Shown: one piece after another, positions 34,141 to 44,374 of the stretch
Layout: each line of letters begins with the position of its first letter
Numbering within the stretch: position 1 is the first letter of the stretch
Origin: Methylobacteriaceae bacterium
GTDB lineage: Bacteria > Pseudomonadota > Alphaproteobacteria > Rhizobiales > Beijerinckiaceae
Direction: 5' to 3'
NCBI GenBank assembly: GCA_947444195.1
Contig: CANEZL010000013.1
Location: 1-64,000, forward strand
DNA: 64,000 bases
Translations under genes and position numbers: made by a program
The notes under the pieces: model-generated
What the model was told of the DNA's origin: nothing
The model's input: the letters and a program-made list of their open reading frames with translations, nothing else
The model's database searches: none

Positions 34141-36840
34141 ATGCGCCGAAGCCTGAGCCGATTCATGCCCGCGCTGAGCCCGACCACGCCCGCCCTTCGA
34201 GCCCCGCGCAGGGCGAGCGGGGCGCGGCTCGCCCCGCTCGCCCTGCTCGCGGCCCTGCTGATCGCCCCCGGCGCGCTCGCCCAGCCGGGCGCGGCGCCCG
34301 CCCAGCCTGCCCAGGAACCCGTCGCCGCGGCCCCGAAGCCGGCGGATGCCAGATCTGTGGAGACCAAGCCCGCGGAGACGAAGGCGGGCGAGACCAAGCC
34401 GGCCGAGACCAAGCCGGCCGAGGCCAAACCTGCGCCGGCCAAGCCCGCGCCGCAGAAGCCGGAGATGTCCGAGCAGGGCAAGAAGGTCCGCGCCAAGCTC
34501 GATGCCGTCCGGGCCGAGCTCGACCGGCAGGAGAAGGAGCTCGGCCGGCCCGAGGTCACCACGGCCGAGCTCACCGCCGTCCGCGAGGCCGTCGGCCCGA
34601 TCACCGACGAGATCCGCACGCTGATCGGCCAGCTCGACGCGCCCCTCGAGGCCGCCCGCGAGCGCCTGACCCAGCTCGGCCCGAAGCCGAAGGATGCGGA
34701 GGAGAGCCCGGAGGTCGCCCAGGAGCGCGTCGAGCGCGAGGCCGCCGTCGCCCGCATCGACGAGTCGCAGCGCCTCGCCCGCTCGCTGCTGGCGCAGGGC
34801 GACCAGATCATCGACCGCGTCTCGAACAAGCGGCGGGAATCCTTCACGCGCGGCCTGTTCGAGCGCACCCAGCCCCTGATCAGCCCCGGCCTGTGGTCGC
34901 GGGTGGCCGCGGACGTGCCCCGCGACACGCGCTCCCTCCAGAGCGCGCTCAGCGACATCCTGCTCCTGTTCTCGCGCAACGGCACGGTCTGGAACCTGCT
35001 GCTGCTCGGCCTCGCCTTCGGCGTCTCGGTGGCGCTCTATCTCGGGCGCCGCAACATCGCCCCGCGCCTCGGGCGCCGCGACGCCACCGACACGCAGCCC
35101 AGCCGGCGGGCGACCCTGTTCGGGGCCTGGCGGGTGATCCTCGTCGGCACGCTCCCGGCGGTGGCGGGCAGCTACGCGGTCTACTACGCCCTCGACGCCA
35201 CCGACCTGCTGCCCTCGCGGCTCCTGCCCTTCGCCGGGGCGGTCCTCGGCGGCCTCGCCTTCATCGCCTTCGTGGAGGCCCTCTGCGACGGCCTGCTCGC
35301 CCCCGGCAAGCCGGCCTGGCGCCCGGCCCCGGTGAGCGATTCGGCGGCGGGCCGGGTGAAGCGCCTCGCGGTGGGCATCGCCACCGTGATCTCGGTGGTG
35401 AAGGCGATCGAGGCCCTCAACACCGGCATCTCGGCGGCGCTGCCGGTCTCCATCGCCACCCGCGGCATCGGGGCGCTGGCCATGGCGGCCATGCTGGCGA
35501 TCGGCCTGCACCGCTTCGCCGATACCGACGAGGCGGAGGAGGCCTGCTTCGGCCCCTACGTGCCGACCACGAGCACCACCGGCATCGGCGGGCCGGCCCG
35601 CCTGATCGGCTGGGCCGCGGTGGGCGTGATCCTCGTGGCGGCCCTGTTCGGCTACGTCGCCTTCGCGAGCTTCCTCATCGACCAGCTCGTCTGGACGGCG
35701 AGCCTCCTCGTGCTGCTCTACCTCCTCGTGCAGAGCGTCGACACCTTCGTCGGCGGCTCCCTGAGCGACGAGACCCGCTTCGCCACGGCGCTCCAGGCCA
35801 ATACGGGCCTGCGCAAGCGCTCCCTCAACCAGATCGCGGTGCTGACCACGGGCGCCGCCCGCGTCGTGCTGTTCCTCGTCGCCGCGCTCCTGGCGCTGGC
35901 GCCCTGGGGCCTCGATTCGACGGACATCTTCTCCTCGGTCCGCTCGGCCTTCTTCGGCTTCAAGGTCGGCGACGTCACGATCTCGCTCTCCACCATCATC
36001 GTCGCCGTCGGCATCATGGTGCTCGGCGTCATCGTCACCCGCGCGGTCCAGCGCTGGCTCGAAGGCACCTACCTGCCGGCGACCGATCTCGATGCGGGCC
36101 TGCGCAACTCGATCTCGACGGTCTCGGGCTATTGCGGCTTCCTGCTCGCGCTCGCGCTCGCCTTCTCCTATCTGGGCCTGAGCCTGGAGAAGCTCACCAT
36201 CGTGGCCGGCGCGCTCTCCGTCGGTATCGGTTTCGGCCTGCAATCCATCGTCAACAACTTCGTCTCCGGCCTGCTCCTGCTGTGGGAGCGCCCGATCCGG
36301 GTCGGCGACCAGGTCCTGATCGGCGACAGCGAGGGCATCGTGAAGCGGATCTCGGTGCGCTCCACCGAGATCCAGACCTTCGACCGCTCGGCGGTGATCG
36401 TGCCGAACTCGAACCTGATCTCGGGCATCGTCAAGAACCGCGTCCGCGGCGACCGGACGGGCCGGGTGACGATCACCGTGAACGTGCTGCGCAACCAAGA
36501 CCCCGTCCGCGCGGCGGAACTGCTGACGGAATGCGCGCTGGGGCTGCCGGAGGTGCTCAGGGACCCCGCCCCCCGGGTGGTGTTCCGCAAGATCGGCGAT
36601 CCCTTCCTCGAATTCGAGCTGATCGCGATGATTCTCGACGTGAACCTCGCCCTGAAGGTGCAGACGGACTTGAACTTCGCGGTCTTCAAGACCTTATCCG
36701 ACGAGGGCTTCATCCCGGCGCTCGGGCCCGGCGCCAGCATCGTCACGGTGCAGGGCCTCGACGGGATGCAGGAGGCCATGTCCGAGATCGCGGGCCGGTT
36801 CGGACGGGAGGGCGCGCAGAAGCGCGCGGCGGCGGAGTAG
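34141..36840 (+). CDS. MscS-family mechanosensitive channel, large periplasmic form
   Basis: An 899-residue inner-membrane protein. A signal peptide ends at GALAQ, followed by a Lys-Pro-Ala-Glu repetitive linker (about residues 65-110), a coiled-coil periplasmic DUF3772-like region, roughly ten membrane helices and a C-terminal MscS pore with SVGIGFGLQSIVNNFVSG and the beta domain WERPIRVGDQVLIG. It should release solutes during osmotic downshock. ATG 34141 has AGAGG at the right distance; the frame upstream is a low-complexity extension. Confidence 0.9.
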   Translation: MRRSLSRFMPALSPTTPALRAPRRASGARLAPLALLAALLIAPGALAQPGAAPAQPAQEPVAAAPKPADARSVETKPAETKAGETKPAETKPAEAKPAPAKPAPQKPEMSEQGKKVRAKLDAVRAELDRQEKELGRPEVTTAELTAVREAVGPITDEIRTLIGQLDAPLEAARERLTQLGPKPKDAEESPEVAQERVEREAAVARIDESQRLARSLLAQGDQIIDRVSNKRRESFTRGLFERTQPLISPGLWSRVAADVPRDTRSLQSALSDILLLFSRNGTVWNLLLLGLAFGVSVALYLGRRNIAPRLGRRDATDTQPSRRATLFGAWRVILVGTLPAVAGSYAVYYALDATDLLPSRLLPFAGAVLGGLAFIAFVEALCDGLLAPGKPAWRPAPVSDSAAGRVKRLAVGIATVISVVKAIEALNTGISAALPVSIATRGIGALAMAAMLAIGLHRFADTDEAEEACFGPYVPTTSTTGIGGPARLIGWAAVGVILVAALFGYVAFASFLIDQLVWTASLLVLLYLLVQSVDTFVGGSLSDETRFATALQANTGLRKRSLNQIAVLTTGAARVVLFLVAALLALAPWGLDSTDIFSSVRSAFFGFKVGDVTISLSTIIVAVGIMVLGVIVTRAVQRWLEGTYLPATDLDAGLRNSISTVSGYCGFLLALALAFSYLGLSLEKLTIVAGALSVGIGFGLQSIVNNFVSGLLLLWERPIRVGDQVLIGDSEGIVKRISVRSTEIQTFDRSAVIVPNSNLISGIVKNRVRGDRTGRVTITVNVLRNQDPVRAAELLTECALGLPEVLRDPAPRVVFRKIGDPFLEFELIAMILDVNLALKVQTDLNFAVFKTLSDEGFIPALGPGASIVTVQGLDGMQEAMSEIAGRFGREGAQKRAAAE

Positions 36841-36856
36841 GGCAGGGGAGGATGGC

Positions 36857-37357
36857 GTGAGCAGGCGGCGGATCGGCTTCGGGATCGGCGGGTTCGCGCC
36901 CCTGCTTCTGGCAGGCTGCGCGACCGACGCCGTCACCACGACCGCGGCGATCCCGAGCATCTACCTGCCCCTGGCCAATTCCGGCGCGCAGATCGACGCC
37001 CAGACGGCCCGCGACATGATCTCGGCCTATCGTCGCGGCCGGGGGGAGGGCCCCTTGGTGGTCGATCCGGAGTTGCAGCGCCTCGCCGAGGCCGAGGCCG
37101 CCGCGATGGCGCTCGCCGACCGGCCGAGCAAGGCCCAGACGGTGAAGAGCGCCGTCGGCCGGCTCGGCTACGCCTCGCCCAACGCCAACCTCTCGGCCGG
37201 CTACCACACCCTCGCCGAGGCCTTCTCGGGCTGGCGGGACAGCCCGCCCCACAACGCCGTCCTGCTCGATCCGGCCGCCACCCGCATGGGCATCGCCACC
37301 GCCTTCGCGCCGGGCTCCAAGTACAAGGTCTACTGGGCGCTGCTGACGGCCAAGTAG
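36857..37357 (+). CDS. CAP/SCP-domain lipoprotein
   Basis: A 166-residue protein with a lipobox LLLAGC near residue 20 and a CAP (PR-1/SCP, YkwD-like) domain containing GWRDSPPHNAVLLD and RMGIATA. CAP proteins are secreted and often bind lipids; bacterial roles are poorly defined. GTG 36857 has GGGGAGGA upstream, 16 bases after the channel gene, so the two may be co-transcribed. Confidence 0.82.
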   Translation: MSRRRIGFGIGGFAPLLLAGCATDAVTTTAAIPSIYLPLANSGAQIDAQTARDMISAYRRGRGEGPLVVDPELQRLAEAEAAAMALADRPSKAQTVKSAVGRLGYASPNANLSAGYHTLAEAFSGWRDSPPHNAVLLDPAATRMGIATAFAPGSKYKVYWALLTAK

Positions 37358-37395
37358 GGCGCGTCGGGACGCGGATCCGAGCCGGGGGAGAGGCG

Positions 37396-38331
37396 ATGCG
37401 GCGCGCGGTGCGGTTCCTCCTGGCGCTCCTGCTGCTCGCCGCTCCGGCGGCGGCCGGGGAACTGCGTGTCAGCCTCGGCACCGCGACGCCCGGGGGCGGC
37501 TTCCCGGCCTATGCCGAGGCGCTGATCGGGGTGCTGCGCGCGGCCGAGCCCGGCCTCGTCATCGAGGCCCGCCCGACCGGCGGCTCGGTGGAGAATCTCG
37601 AACTCCTGCGCCGCGGCGCCCTCGATCTCGCGCTGGTACAGGGGGAATACGCCTATCCGGCCCTGGCCGAGGCCGGCGCGCCGCGGCTCGGCGTCGTCGC
37701 GCCGATGTATCCGACCCCCGGCCTGTTCGTGCTCCCGACGGACAGCCCGGTGCGGCAGGTGGCCGATCTGCGCGGCCGCCCCGTGGCCCTCGGCACGCGG
37801 GATTCGGGACTGACCGCCATGGGCCGGGCGGTGCTCGCCGCATCCGGCCTCGATCCAGAGCGGGACGTCGTGCCGGTGATCCTGCCGCGGGCGGGCGACG
37901 GGCCCGGGCGCGTGCGGTCCGGGGCGGTCGCGGCGCTCTGGGGCGGGGGCCTGCGCTGGCCCGGCTTCACCGCGCTCGCCGACGATCCGGCCGGTGCCCG
38001 CTTCCTCGCCCCGTCGCCGGAGGCGGTGGCGCGCCTCGTCGCCGAGCGGCCCTCCCTGCGGCGCATGCGCGTGCCGGCCGGGACCTTCCGGGGCCAGGAC
38101 GCACCCCTCGACACGGTGGGCTCGTGGAGCCTGATCCTCGCCCGGCCGGGCCTGCCCCCCGAGGTCGCCGAGCGGCTGGTCCGGGCCATGGACCGAGCGC
38201 GGGACGCCCTGGCGCGGGCCGCCGGCCAGGGCACGGGCGGCGATCCCCGCAACCTCGCGGAGGCCGTCCCGGCGGCGTGGCTCGATCCCGGGACCGCGCG
38301 GGCGCTCGCCGATCTCGCGCGGGCGCCGTGA
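37396..38331 (+). CDS. TAXI-family TRAP transporter solute-binding protein
   Basis: A 311-residue periplasmic protein with a signal peptide ending PAAAGE. LRVSLGTATPGGGFPAYAEAL and DLALVQGEYAY are typical of TAXI receptors, which deliver solutes to TRAP transporters. No TRAP membrane subunits lie nearby, so it may serve a distant transporter or act as a sensor subunit. Convergent with the MotB-like gene. Confidence 0.8.
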   Translation: MRRAVRFLLALLLLAAPAAAGELRVSLGTATPGGGFPAYAEALIGVLRAAEPGLVIEARPTGGSVENLELLRRGALDLALVQGEYAYPALAEAGAPRLGVVAPMYPTPGLFVLPTDSPVRQVADLRGRPVALGTRDSGLTAMGRAVLAASGLDPERDVVPVILPRAGDGPGRVRSGAVAALWGGGLRWPGFTALADDPAGARFLAPSPEAVARLVAERPSLRRMRVPAGTFRGQDAPLDTVGSWSLILARPGLPPEVAERLVRAMDRARDALARAAGQGTGGDPRNLAEAVPAAWLDPGTARALADLARAP

Positions 38332-38374
38332 CCGGGCCGGGGCAAGTCCCTGGAAGAACGACCGGAAACCGGCC

Positions 38375-39205
38375 CTACGGCAGCCCCTGGATCGGGACCG
38401 GCGGCGCCTCCTTCAGGAGGGTCACGGTCACGCGCCGGTTGGCGGCGAGATAGGGGTTGTCGGGAAACAGCGGCTCGGTGTCGGCCTTGCCGGTGACCGA
38501 GGCGAAGCGGTCGTTGGGCACCCCCGAGCCGGCCAGGATCTCGCGGACGCTGATCGCCCGGCTGGCCGAGATCTCCCAGGGCGGCGCGGCCGGCCGCCGG
38601 CCGGGCCGGTCGCTCGCGGTGAAGCCGCTCACGGCGATCCGGTTGGGCATCTGGCGCAGGACGGGGGCGATCTTCTCCAGGAGGAGCCGGGTGCGCTCGG
38701 TCGGCCGGCTCGAGCCCTCCGGGAACATCGAGCGGCCGTCCTGGTCGACGATGGAGACGTCGAGGCCCTGCTCCGTGCGGGCGATGACCACGTTCTTCGA
38801 CAGCTCGGCGATCTCCGGCAGGTCCTGGAGCGCCTGACGCAGGGAGGCCGTGGCGAGCCCGAAATTGTCGGGCTCGCCCACGTCGTTCAGGCCCTCCTCG
38901 CTGGACTGCGCGTCACGGGGGGGCGTGGTGCGGTCGGAGGCGCGCTCCGGCGGGATGTCGCGCAGGTATTTCAGCCGGTCGGCGGCGGGCAGGCCCTTGT
39001 AGTCGATCACGCCGGCGAAGCGCGATTCCTTGTTCACGCCGAAGGCGTCGCGCATGGAGCCCGCCACCGCCTGCATCTTCTTCTGATCCTGCGTGGAATA
39101 CGCCGCGATCATCACGAAGAAGCTCATCAGGAGCGCCATCAGGTCGGCGAAGGTCACGAACCAGCCGTGACCGCCATGCGCTCCGCCGCGCTTCTTCTTG
39201 GCCAC
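38375..39205 (-). CDS. MotB/OmpA-family stator-like protein
   Basis: A 276-residue protein with one N-terminal membrane helix (FADLMALLMSFFVMIAAY) carrying Asp21 in the position of the MotB proton-binding aspartate, and a C-terminal OmpA-like peptidoglycan-binding domain ending ANRRVTVTLL. It follows the MotA-like gene on the same strand with 43 bases between. Together they should form a proton-driven stator. No other flagellar genes are present, so its use in the flagellar motor is inferred. Confidence 0.87.
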   Translation of the reverse strand: MAKKKRGGAHGGHGWFVTFADLMALLMSFFVMIAAYSTQDQKKMQAVAGSMRDAFGVNKESRFAGVIDYKGLPAADRLKYLRDIPPERASDRTTPPRDAQSSEEGLNDVGEPDNFGLATASLRQALQDLPEIAELSKNVVIARTEQGLDVSIVDQDGRSMFPEGSSRPTERTRLLLEKIAPVLRQMPNRIAVSGFTASDRPGRRPAAPPWEISASRAISVREILAGSGVPNDRFASVTGKADTEPLFPDNPYLAANRRVTVTLLKEAPPVPIQGLP

Positions 39206-39249
39206 CTCTCGGCCCTCCGCTCAGGGGCGTGACGCCACCGCGGCGCGGC

Positions 39250-40023
39250 TCACGCCGCCGCCTCGGTCAGGGATTCACGGTGGTTGTGGGGCAGGTAGGC
39301 CACCAGCATCTCGCGCACGAGCGTCGAGCTCTTCTGGTCGCGGATCATCAGGATGCCGTCGATGATGAGCGAGCGGGAGACGTCCTCCTCCTCCAGCTTC
39401 ACGTGCAGCTTGTCGGCGATGGGCAGGGCCACGAGGTTGGCGATCAGCGCCCCGTAGAGGGTGGCGAGCAGCGCGGTCGCCATGGCGGGGCCGAGCTTGG
39501 ACGGGTCGGACATGTTGGCGAACATCGTCACCATGCCGAGGATGGTGCCGATCATGCCCCAGGCCGGCGCGCAGTCGCCGAAGGCGCGGTAGATCTTCGA
39601 GCCCTCGTCGAGGTGCATCAGGAAGTTGTCCCGGTCGCGCTCCATCGTGTCGCGGATGAACTCGCGGTCGTAGCCGTCGGCGATGTAGCGGGCGCCCTGG
39701 GCCAGGAACGGATCGGAGATCTCCATGTTCTCCAGCGCCATCGGCCCGCTCTTGCGCACCACGTCGGCGATCTTGGTGATCTCCTCGATGAGATCGTGCG
39801 GCTTCACCGCGCGCATGGTGAAGGCGTAGCGCAGGCCCATCGGCAGGCCGTGGGCGATCGCCGAGAAGGGGAAGCGGATGATCGTCGCCATGACGGACCC
39901 GCCGAAGATCACGATCACCGCGTGCTTGTCGAAATAGGCGGCGAAGTTGCCGCCGTCGATCATGATCAGCGTGACCACGACGCCGACGCCGCCGAGCAGT
40001 CCGACTCCGGTTGCGAGATCCAT
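39250..40023 (-). CDS. MotA-family stator channel protein
   Basis: A 257-residue protein with four hydrophobic segments. GGVGVVVTLIMIDGGNFAAY at the N-terminus and GTILGMVTMFANMSDPSKLG with ALLATLYGALIANLVALPIA are MotA/PomA hallmarks. The first gene of a two-gene operon with motB. Divergent from ndvA. Confidence 0.9.
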   Translation of the reverse strand: MDLATGVGLLGGVGVVVTLIMIDGGNFAAYFDKHAVIVIFGGSVMATIIRFPFSAIAHGLPMGLRYAFTMRAVKPHDLIEEITKIADVVRKSGPMALENMEISDPFLAQGARYIADGYDREFIRDTMERDRDNFLMHLDEGSKIYRAFGDCAPAWGMIGTILGMVTMFANMSDPSKLGPAMATALLATLYGALIANLVALPIADKLHVKLEEEDVSRSLIIDGILMIRDQKSSTLVREMLVAYLPHNHRESLTEAAA

Positions 40024-40325
40024 CGAGGCACGACCTGGCGCACGAATTCGGGCGGACGCGGCACCGCGGCGCTTGTCGCGGGCTCGGGCCCAGCGTTAGG
40101 AAATCTTGCTGAACGAACCGTAAAGGCCGCGCTCCTTGGCGCGCTCCGTCATGCACCGTTCAGGCAGGGGCAGCCATAAGCCTTTCTGCAGCAGGGGATA
40201 AGCGGCCTTCGGCCGGCCCAGCTCAAGGGAACATCTCCGGCTCCGCGAACGCGGATCGGGGCGAGGGGGAAGCGGCGTCTGAGGCCCGAAGGGGCCCGCG
40301 CCGGGAGCGGGCAACCGGAGTAACC
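40024..40325. promoter_or_regulatory. Divergent promoter region, motAB versus ndvA
   Basis: These 302 bases separate the motA start from the ndvA start, so both promoters must lie here. No clear -35/-10 pair or operator stands out by eye. CGGAGTAACC before ndvA supplies its ribosome-binding site. Confidence 0.45.
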
Positions 40326-42113
40326 ATGTCGCTGGTTCGTCTCTACGCGCGCGTGCTGGGGCTGCTCGGCACCGACCGCAAGCTCGCCTGGGGCTTGGCC
40401 GGCGCCAACGTCATGCTGGCGGTGGCGGCCTTCGCCGAGCCGCTGCTGATGGGCCGCATCATCGACCAGCTCACCCAGCTGAAGCGCGGCGGCGACGCCA
40501 TGGGCACGATGCTGCCCCTCATCCTGGCCTGGGTGGGCTTCGGCCTGTTCACCATCGGCGCAGGCGTCGCCATCGCGCTGCACGCCGACCGGCTCGCCCA
40601 CCGCAACCGGCTCGGCACCATGGCGCGCTACTTCGAGCACGTCCTCGACCTGCCCCTCGCCTTCCACGCCTCGAACCATTCCGGCACCGTCCTGAAGGCG
40701 ATGCTGGAGGGCACCAACGGCATGAACGCCTTCTGGCTCGGCTTCTTCCGCGACCATCTCGCGGCGCTGATCTCGCTCGGCGTCCTGCTGCCGATGACGC
40801 TCTTCGTGAACTGGAAGCTCGGCCTGATCCTCGTGGTGCTGGTGCTGGTCTTCACCGCGCTCACCACCTTCGTCATGCGCCGCACCGAGACCCTGCAGGG
40901 CCGCGTCGAGGCCTACAATTCGGGCCTCGCCGCCCACGCCTCGGACGCGCTCGGCAACGTCGCCGTCATCCAGTCCTTCACCCGGGCCAAGGCCGAGAAG
41001 GAGGCGATGCGCGACATCATCTCCAACCTGCTCGCCGCCCAGATCCCGGTCCTGTCCTGGTGGGCGCTCGCCAACGTCGCGACGCGGGCCTCGGCCACCA
41101 TCACCATGACCGCGATCTTCGTGACCGGCATCATGCTCTACCAGGCCGGCACCACCACGGTCGGCGAGGTCGTGGCCTTCATGGGCCTCGCCACCGCCCT
41201 CGTCGCCCGCCTCGACCACGTGGTCGGCTTCGTGAACGGCGTGTTCCAGCAGGCCCCGAAGATCGCCGAGTTCTTCGCGATCTTCGACACGGTCCCGGCC
41301 GTGCGCGACCGGCCGCACGCCAAGCAGGTGGCCCGCTTCGAGGGCGACGTGAGCTTCGAGGGCGTCGAGTTCTCCTACGACGGCCGCCGCAAGGCCCTCG
41401 ACGGGGTCACCTTCTCGGCCCGCGCCGGCGAGACCGTGGCGCTCGTCGGCACCACCGGCTCGGGCAAGTCGACGACGCTGGGTCTCCTGCACCGCAGCTT
41501 CGACCCGGCCGCCGGCGCCATCCGCATCGACGGCGTGGACATCCGCGACCTCGGCCTCTCGTCGCTCCGCCACAACATCGGCGTGGTCTTCCAGGAGCCG
41601 ATGCTGTTCGCCCGCTCGATCCGCGAGAACCTTCAGGTCGGCTGCCCCGAGGCCACCGACGCAGAGATGCTCGACGCCCTGGACCGCGCGCAGGCCTCCG
41701 CCTTCATGGCGCGCCAGCCCGACGGGCTCGACACGGTGATCGGCGAGCGCGGCCGCTCCCTGTCGGGCGGCGAGCGCCAGCGCCTCTCGATCGCCCGGGC
41801 GCTGCTGAAGAACCCGCCGGTCCTGATCCTCGACGAGGCCACCTCGGCCCTCGACGCCGCCACCGAGCGCAAGCTCCAGGCCGCCCTGGAGACCGTGATG
41901 GAGGGGCGCACCACCTTCGTGATCGCCCACCGCCTCGCCACGATCCGCAACGCCGACCGCATCCTCGTCTTTCACGAGGGCCGGATCGTGGAGAGCGGCA
42001 CCTTCGACGCGCTGGTGGCCGAGGGCGGGCGCTTCGCCGAGCTGGCCCGGGCCCAGTTCATGGCCGCCGAGGCCGAGGCCGAGACCGGCGACGACCTCGC
42101 CATGGCGGCCTGA
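40326..42113 (+). CDS. ndvA: Cyclic beta-1,2-glucan ABC exporter, NdvA/ChvA type
   Basis: A 595-residue half-transporter: six membrane helices, then an ATPase domain with Walker [10 protein letters not shown] near 375-383, signature [16 protein letters not shown] and Walker [13 protein letters not shown]. The opening [19 protein letters not shown] and the [11 protein letters not shown] segment resemble the NdvA/ChvA branch that moves cyclic beta-1,2-glucan to the periplasm. No glucan synthase gene is adjacent, so substrate is by family resemblance only. Confidence 0.82.
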   Translation: MSLVRLYARVLGLLGTDRKLAWGLAGANVMLAVAAFAEPLLMGRIIDQLTQLKRGGDAMGTMLPLILAWVGFGLFTIGAGVAIALHADRLAHRNRLGTMARYFEHVLDLPLAFHASNHSGTVLKAMLEGTNGMNAFWLGFFRDHLAALISLGVLLPMTLFVNWKLGLILVVLVLVFTALTTFVMRRTETLQGRVEAYNSGLAAHASDALGNVAVIQSFTRAKAEKEAMRDIISNLLAAQIPVLSWWALANVATRASATITMTAIFVTGIMLYQAGTTTVGEVVAFMGLATALVARLDHVVGFVNGVFQQAPKIAEFFAIFDTVPAVRDRPHAKQVARFEGDVSFEGVEFSYDGRRKALDGVTFSARAGETVALVGTTGSGKSTTLGLLHRSFDPAAGAIRIDGVDIRDLGLSSLRHNIGVVFQEPMLFARSIRENLQVGCPEATDAEMLDALDRAQASAFMARQPDGLDTVIGERGRSLSGGERQRLSIARALLKNPPVLILDEATSALDAATERKLQAALETVMEGRTTFVIAHRLATIRNADRILVFHEGRIVESGTFDALVAEGGRFAELARAQFMAAEAEAETGDDLAMAA

Positions 42114-42127
42114 GACCCCGAACCCCT

Positions 42128-42152
42128 CCGGGAGCCGGCGACCGGCTCCCGG
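42128..42152 (+). terminator. Strong hairpin after ndvA
   Basis: CCGGGAGCCGG-CGA-CCGGCTCCCGG, an 11-bp perfect stem with a three-base loop starting 15 bases after the stop. No T-run follows, common in high-GC genomes. Confidence 0.5.
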
Positions 42153-42331
42153 CGCGGTGCGGGCGCGCGGACGAAGCGGCGCATCGGACAAAAAAAGGGC
42201 CCGCCGGGAGAGGCTGGCCTGTCAGGTGCTCTTGGGGATCGCATGGAGTGCCTGGGAAATGCCTGCGCCCCGGCTTGGTTCCCTGGAACTTAGCCGCGAC
42301 CGCGACGCCCGGCTCTCGGGACGATGCCCCA

Positions 42332-42432
42332 GAGCACGATGCGGAGAAGTGGAATCCGGTTTTCCGACCTCCTCGTGCGACCACGGAGAGATGGAGCGTG
42401 CTGCCGGTTCCGTGAGAAAGCAGCACGCTCTA
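42332..42432 (+). repeat. 101-nt two-hairpin intergenic repeat, copy B
   Basis: Same architecture and length as copy A at 16367. Hairpin 2 arms are GAGCGTGCTGC and GCAGCACGCTC; relative to copy A an A:T pair is replaced by G:C on both arms. Hairpin 1 has one mismatch. The last bases (CTA on the plus strand) are the stop codon of the minus-strand gene at 42430. The remainder of the 316-base gap before it holds only the ndvA hairpin. Confidence 0.85.
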
Positions 42433-43326
42433 GGGCGGCGCTGCGAGGCCCGCTCGCCGCGCCTGCATCCGGGCCTGGAGCCGGGCCCGGCGGGCGGCGA
42501 TCACGGTGCCGTTGATCTCCCCGCCGAACAGGAACATCGCCGCGAGCCAGTAGAGGAAGACGAGGAACACCATCGCGGTCGCGAGGCCGCCATAGGTGGA
42601 GGCGTAGGCGTTGGAGAAGCGGTCGAGATAGAAGCCGAAGCCGAGGCCGGCGAGGAACCAGAGCAGCAGCGTCACGGCCACCCCCGGCAGGACCATCAGC
42701 ATCGGCCGGCGGCCGGCGGCCACGAACTTGTGCGCGATCACGAGGACGAGGACGAGCAGGAAGGCCGTCACCGCGATCCGGCCGATCGCCACGGTGAGGC
42801 TGAGGGGCTCCAGCCCCGGCGCCACGTTCACCACGGTGCGCCAGATCAGGGGCCCGAGCACCACGAGGAGCGCGAAGGCCAGCATCGCGAAGGCGCCGCA
42901 GACCACGTAGCCGATCGATTCGAGGCGCGTGAGCCACCAGGGCCGCATCTCGCGGATGCCGTAGGCGCGGTTCAGGCCCACCCGCAGGGATTCGACCCCG
43001 GAGGAGGAGAAGTAGAGGGCGAGAGCCGCGCCCAGGGTCAGCACGCCGCCGCGCTGCTCGGTGAGCACCCGGTGCACCTCCCCGACGATGGGCTTGGCCA
43101 CCTCCTTCGGCCACGCGTCGAGAATGAGCACGCCCGCCTCGTCCGCCAGGGATTTCGAGCCGAACAGGCCGGCGAGCGCCGCGAGCAGGATCAGGAACGG
43201 GAACAGCGAGGTCAGCATCGACAGCGCGATGTGGCTCGCGATCGCCCAGCCGTCATGGGCGACGAAGCGCTGCGCGGCGATGGCAGCGATCTCGAGGAGG
43301 CGACGCGGGCGGGGAGCGGAGGCCAT
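42430..43326 (-). CDS. YihY/BrkB-family inner-membrane protein
   Basis: A 298-residue protein with six predicted membrane helices. LSMLTSLFPFLILLAALAGL, SSSGVESLRVGLNRAYG and YGGLATAMVFLVFLYWLAAM match the YihY (formerly ribonuclease BN) family, of unknown function. Its TAG stop is formed by the end of repeat copy B, suggesting the repeat inserted at, or was trimmed to, the gene's end. Confidence 0.88.
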   Translation of the reverse strand: MASAPRPRRLLEIAAIAAQRFVAHDGWAIASHIALSMLTSLFPFLILLAALAGLFGSKSLADEAGVLILDAWPKEVAKPIVGEVHRVLTEQRGGVLTLGAALALYFSSSGVESLRVGLNRAYGIREMRPWWLTRLESIGYVVCGAFAMLAFALLVVLGPLIWRTVVNVAPGLEPLSLTVAIGRIAVTAFLLVLVLVIAHKFVAAGRRPMLMVLPGVAVTLLLWFLAGLGFGFYLDRFSNAYASTYGGLATAMVFLVFLYWLAAMFLFGGEINGTVIAARRARLQARMQARRAGLAAPP

Positions 43327-43432
43327 CGTGAGCGGGGTCCCTACACCGGATCCGGGCCGGGACGGGAAACCGGGTTGGCGCGCGAGACAAGTCCTTTACA
43401 CACGCTCCACCCCCGCTGCCCCCGGCACCCGA

Positions 43433-44323
43433 ATGACCCGAACGCCCCCCGCCTCGCCGAGCCCGGCCCTTCGCCTCGCGCCCGGGCTGTTCGTCCTGAT
43501 CTGGTCGAGCGGCTTCATCGTCGCCCGCCTCATCGCGCCCCACGCGGAGCCCTTTACCTTCCTGACGCTGCGCTTCCTACTCACGGTCTGCGTGTTGAGC
43601 GCGGTCGCGCTGATCGCCGGGGCGCGCTGGCCCGTGGGCTGGCGGGGCTGGCGGGACGCGCTCCTGGCCGGGATCCTGCTCCAGGGGATCTATCTCGACG
43701 GGGTGTTCTGGGCGGTGAGCCGCGGCCTGACGGCGGGGCTCACCGCCCTCGTCACCAGCCTGCCGCCGCTGCTCACGGCCCTCGTCGCCGGTCCGCTGCT
43801 GGGGGAGCGGGTCTCGGGCCGCCGCTGGCTCGGGGTCTGGATCGGCGCGCTCGGCGCGGGCCTCGTCCTGCTGCCGAAGATCGGAGCGGGCGCCGATGCG
43901 GTGCCCCTCGATGCGCTGGCCGTCTGCTTCGGGGCGACCATCGCGCTCACCGGCGGCACGCTCTGGCAGAAGCGCTTCGCGGCCACCGTCGACCTGCGCA
44001 CCAACGCCGCCGTGCAGTTCCTCGGGGCCGGCCTGATGACGCTGCCGCTGGCGCTGCTCCTGGAGGAGGGGCGCTTCGACGCGAGCCCCCCGGCCCTGGT
44101 CGGGCTCGCCTGGGCGGTACTCGGCCTCTCGGTGGGGGGCGTCCTGCTGCTTCTCGGCCTGATCCGGGCGCAGGCGGTGGCCGGCGTCTCCGCGCTGTTC
44201 TACCTCGTCCCCGCGGTCTCCGCGGTGATGGCCTACCTCCTGTTCGGCGAGACCCTGGCCCCCGTGCAGATCGGCGGCATGGTCGTCGCCGTGATCGGCG
44301 TGGCCCTGGCGAGCCGGGGGTGA
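43433..44323 (+). CDS. EamA/DMT-family transporter
   Basis: A 296-residue membrane protein with ten hydrophobic helices in two EamA repeats. FVLIWSSGFIVARLIAPHAE opens the first repeat, and FYLVPAVSAVMAYLLFGETL the second. Such proteins export metabolites or amino acids; the substrate is unknown. Divergent from the YihY gene. Confidence 0.88.
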   Translation: MTRTPPASPSPALRLAPGLFVLIWSSGFIVARLIAPHAEPFTFLTLRFLLTVCVLSAVALIAGARWPVGWRGWRDALLAGILLQGIYLDGVFWAVSRGLTAGLTALVTSLPPLLTALVAGPLLGERVSGRRWLGVWIGALGAGLVLLPKIGAGADAVPLDALAVCFGATIALTGGTLWQKRFAATVDLRTNAAVQFLGAGLMTLPLALLLEEGRFDASPPALVGLAWAVLGLSVGGVLLLLGLIRAQAVAGVSALFYLVPAVSAVMAYLLFGETLAPVQIGGMVVAVIGVALASRG

Positions 44324-44374
44324 GGACAACCTGTCGCGGGGCCGGCGACGCGGGGGCTCGCGCCAAGCAAACCC

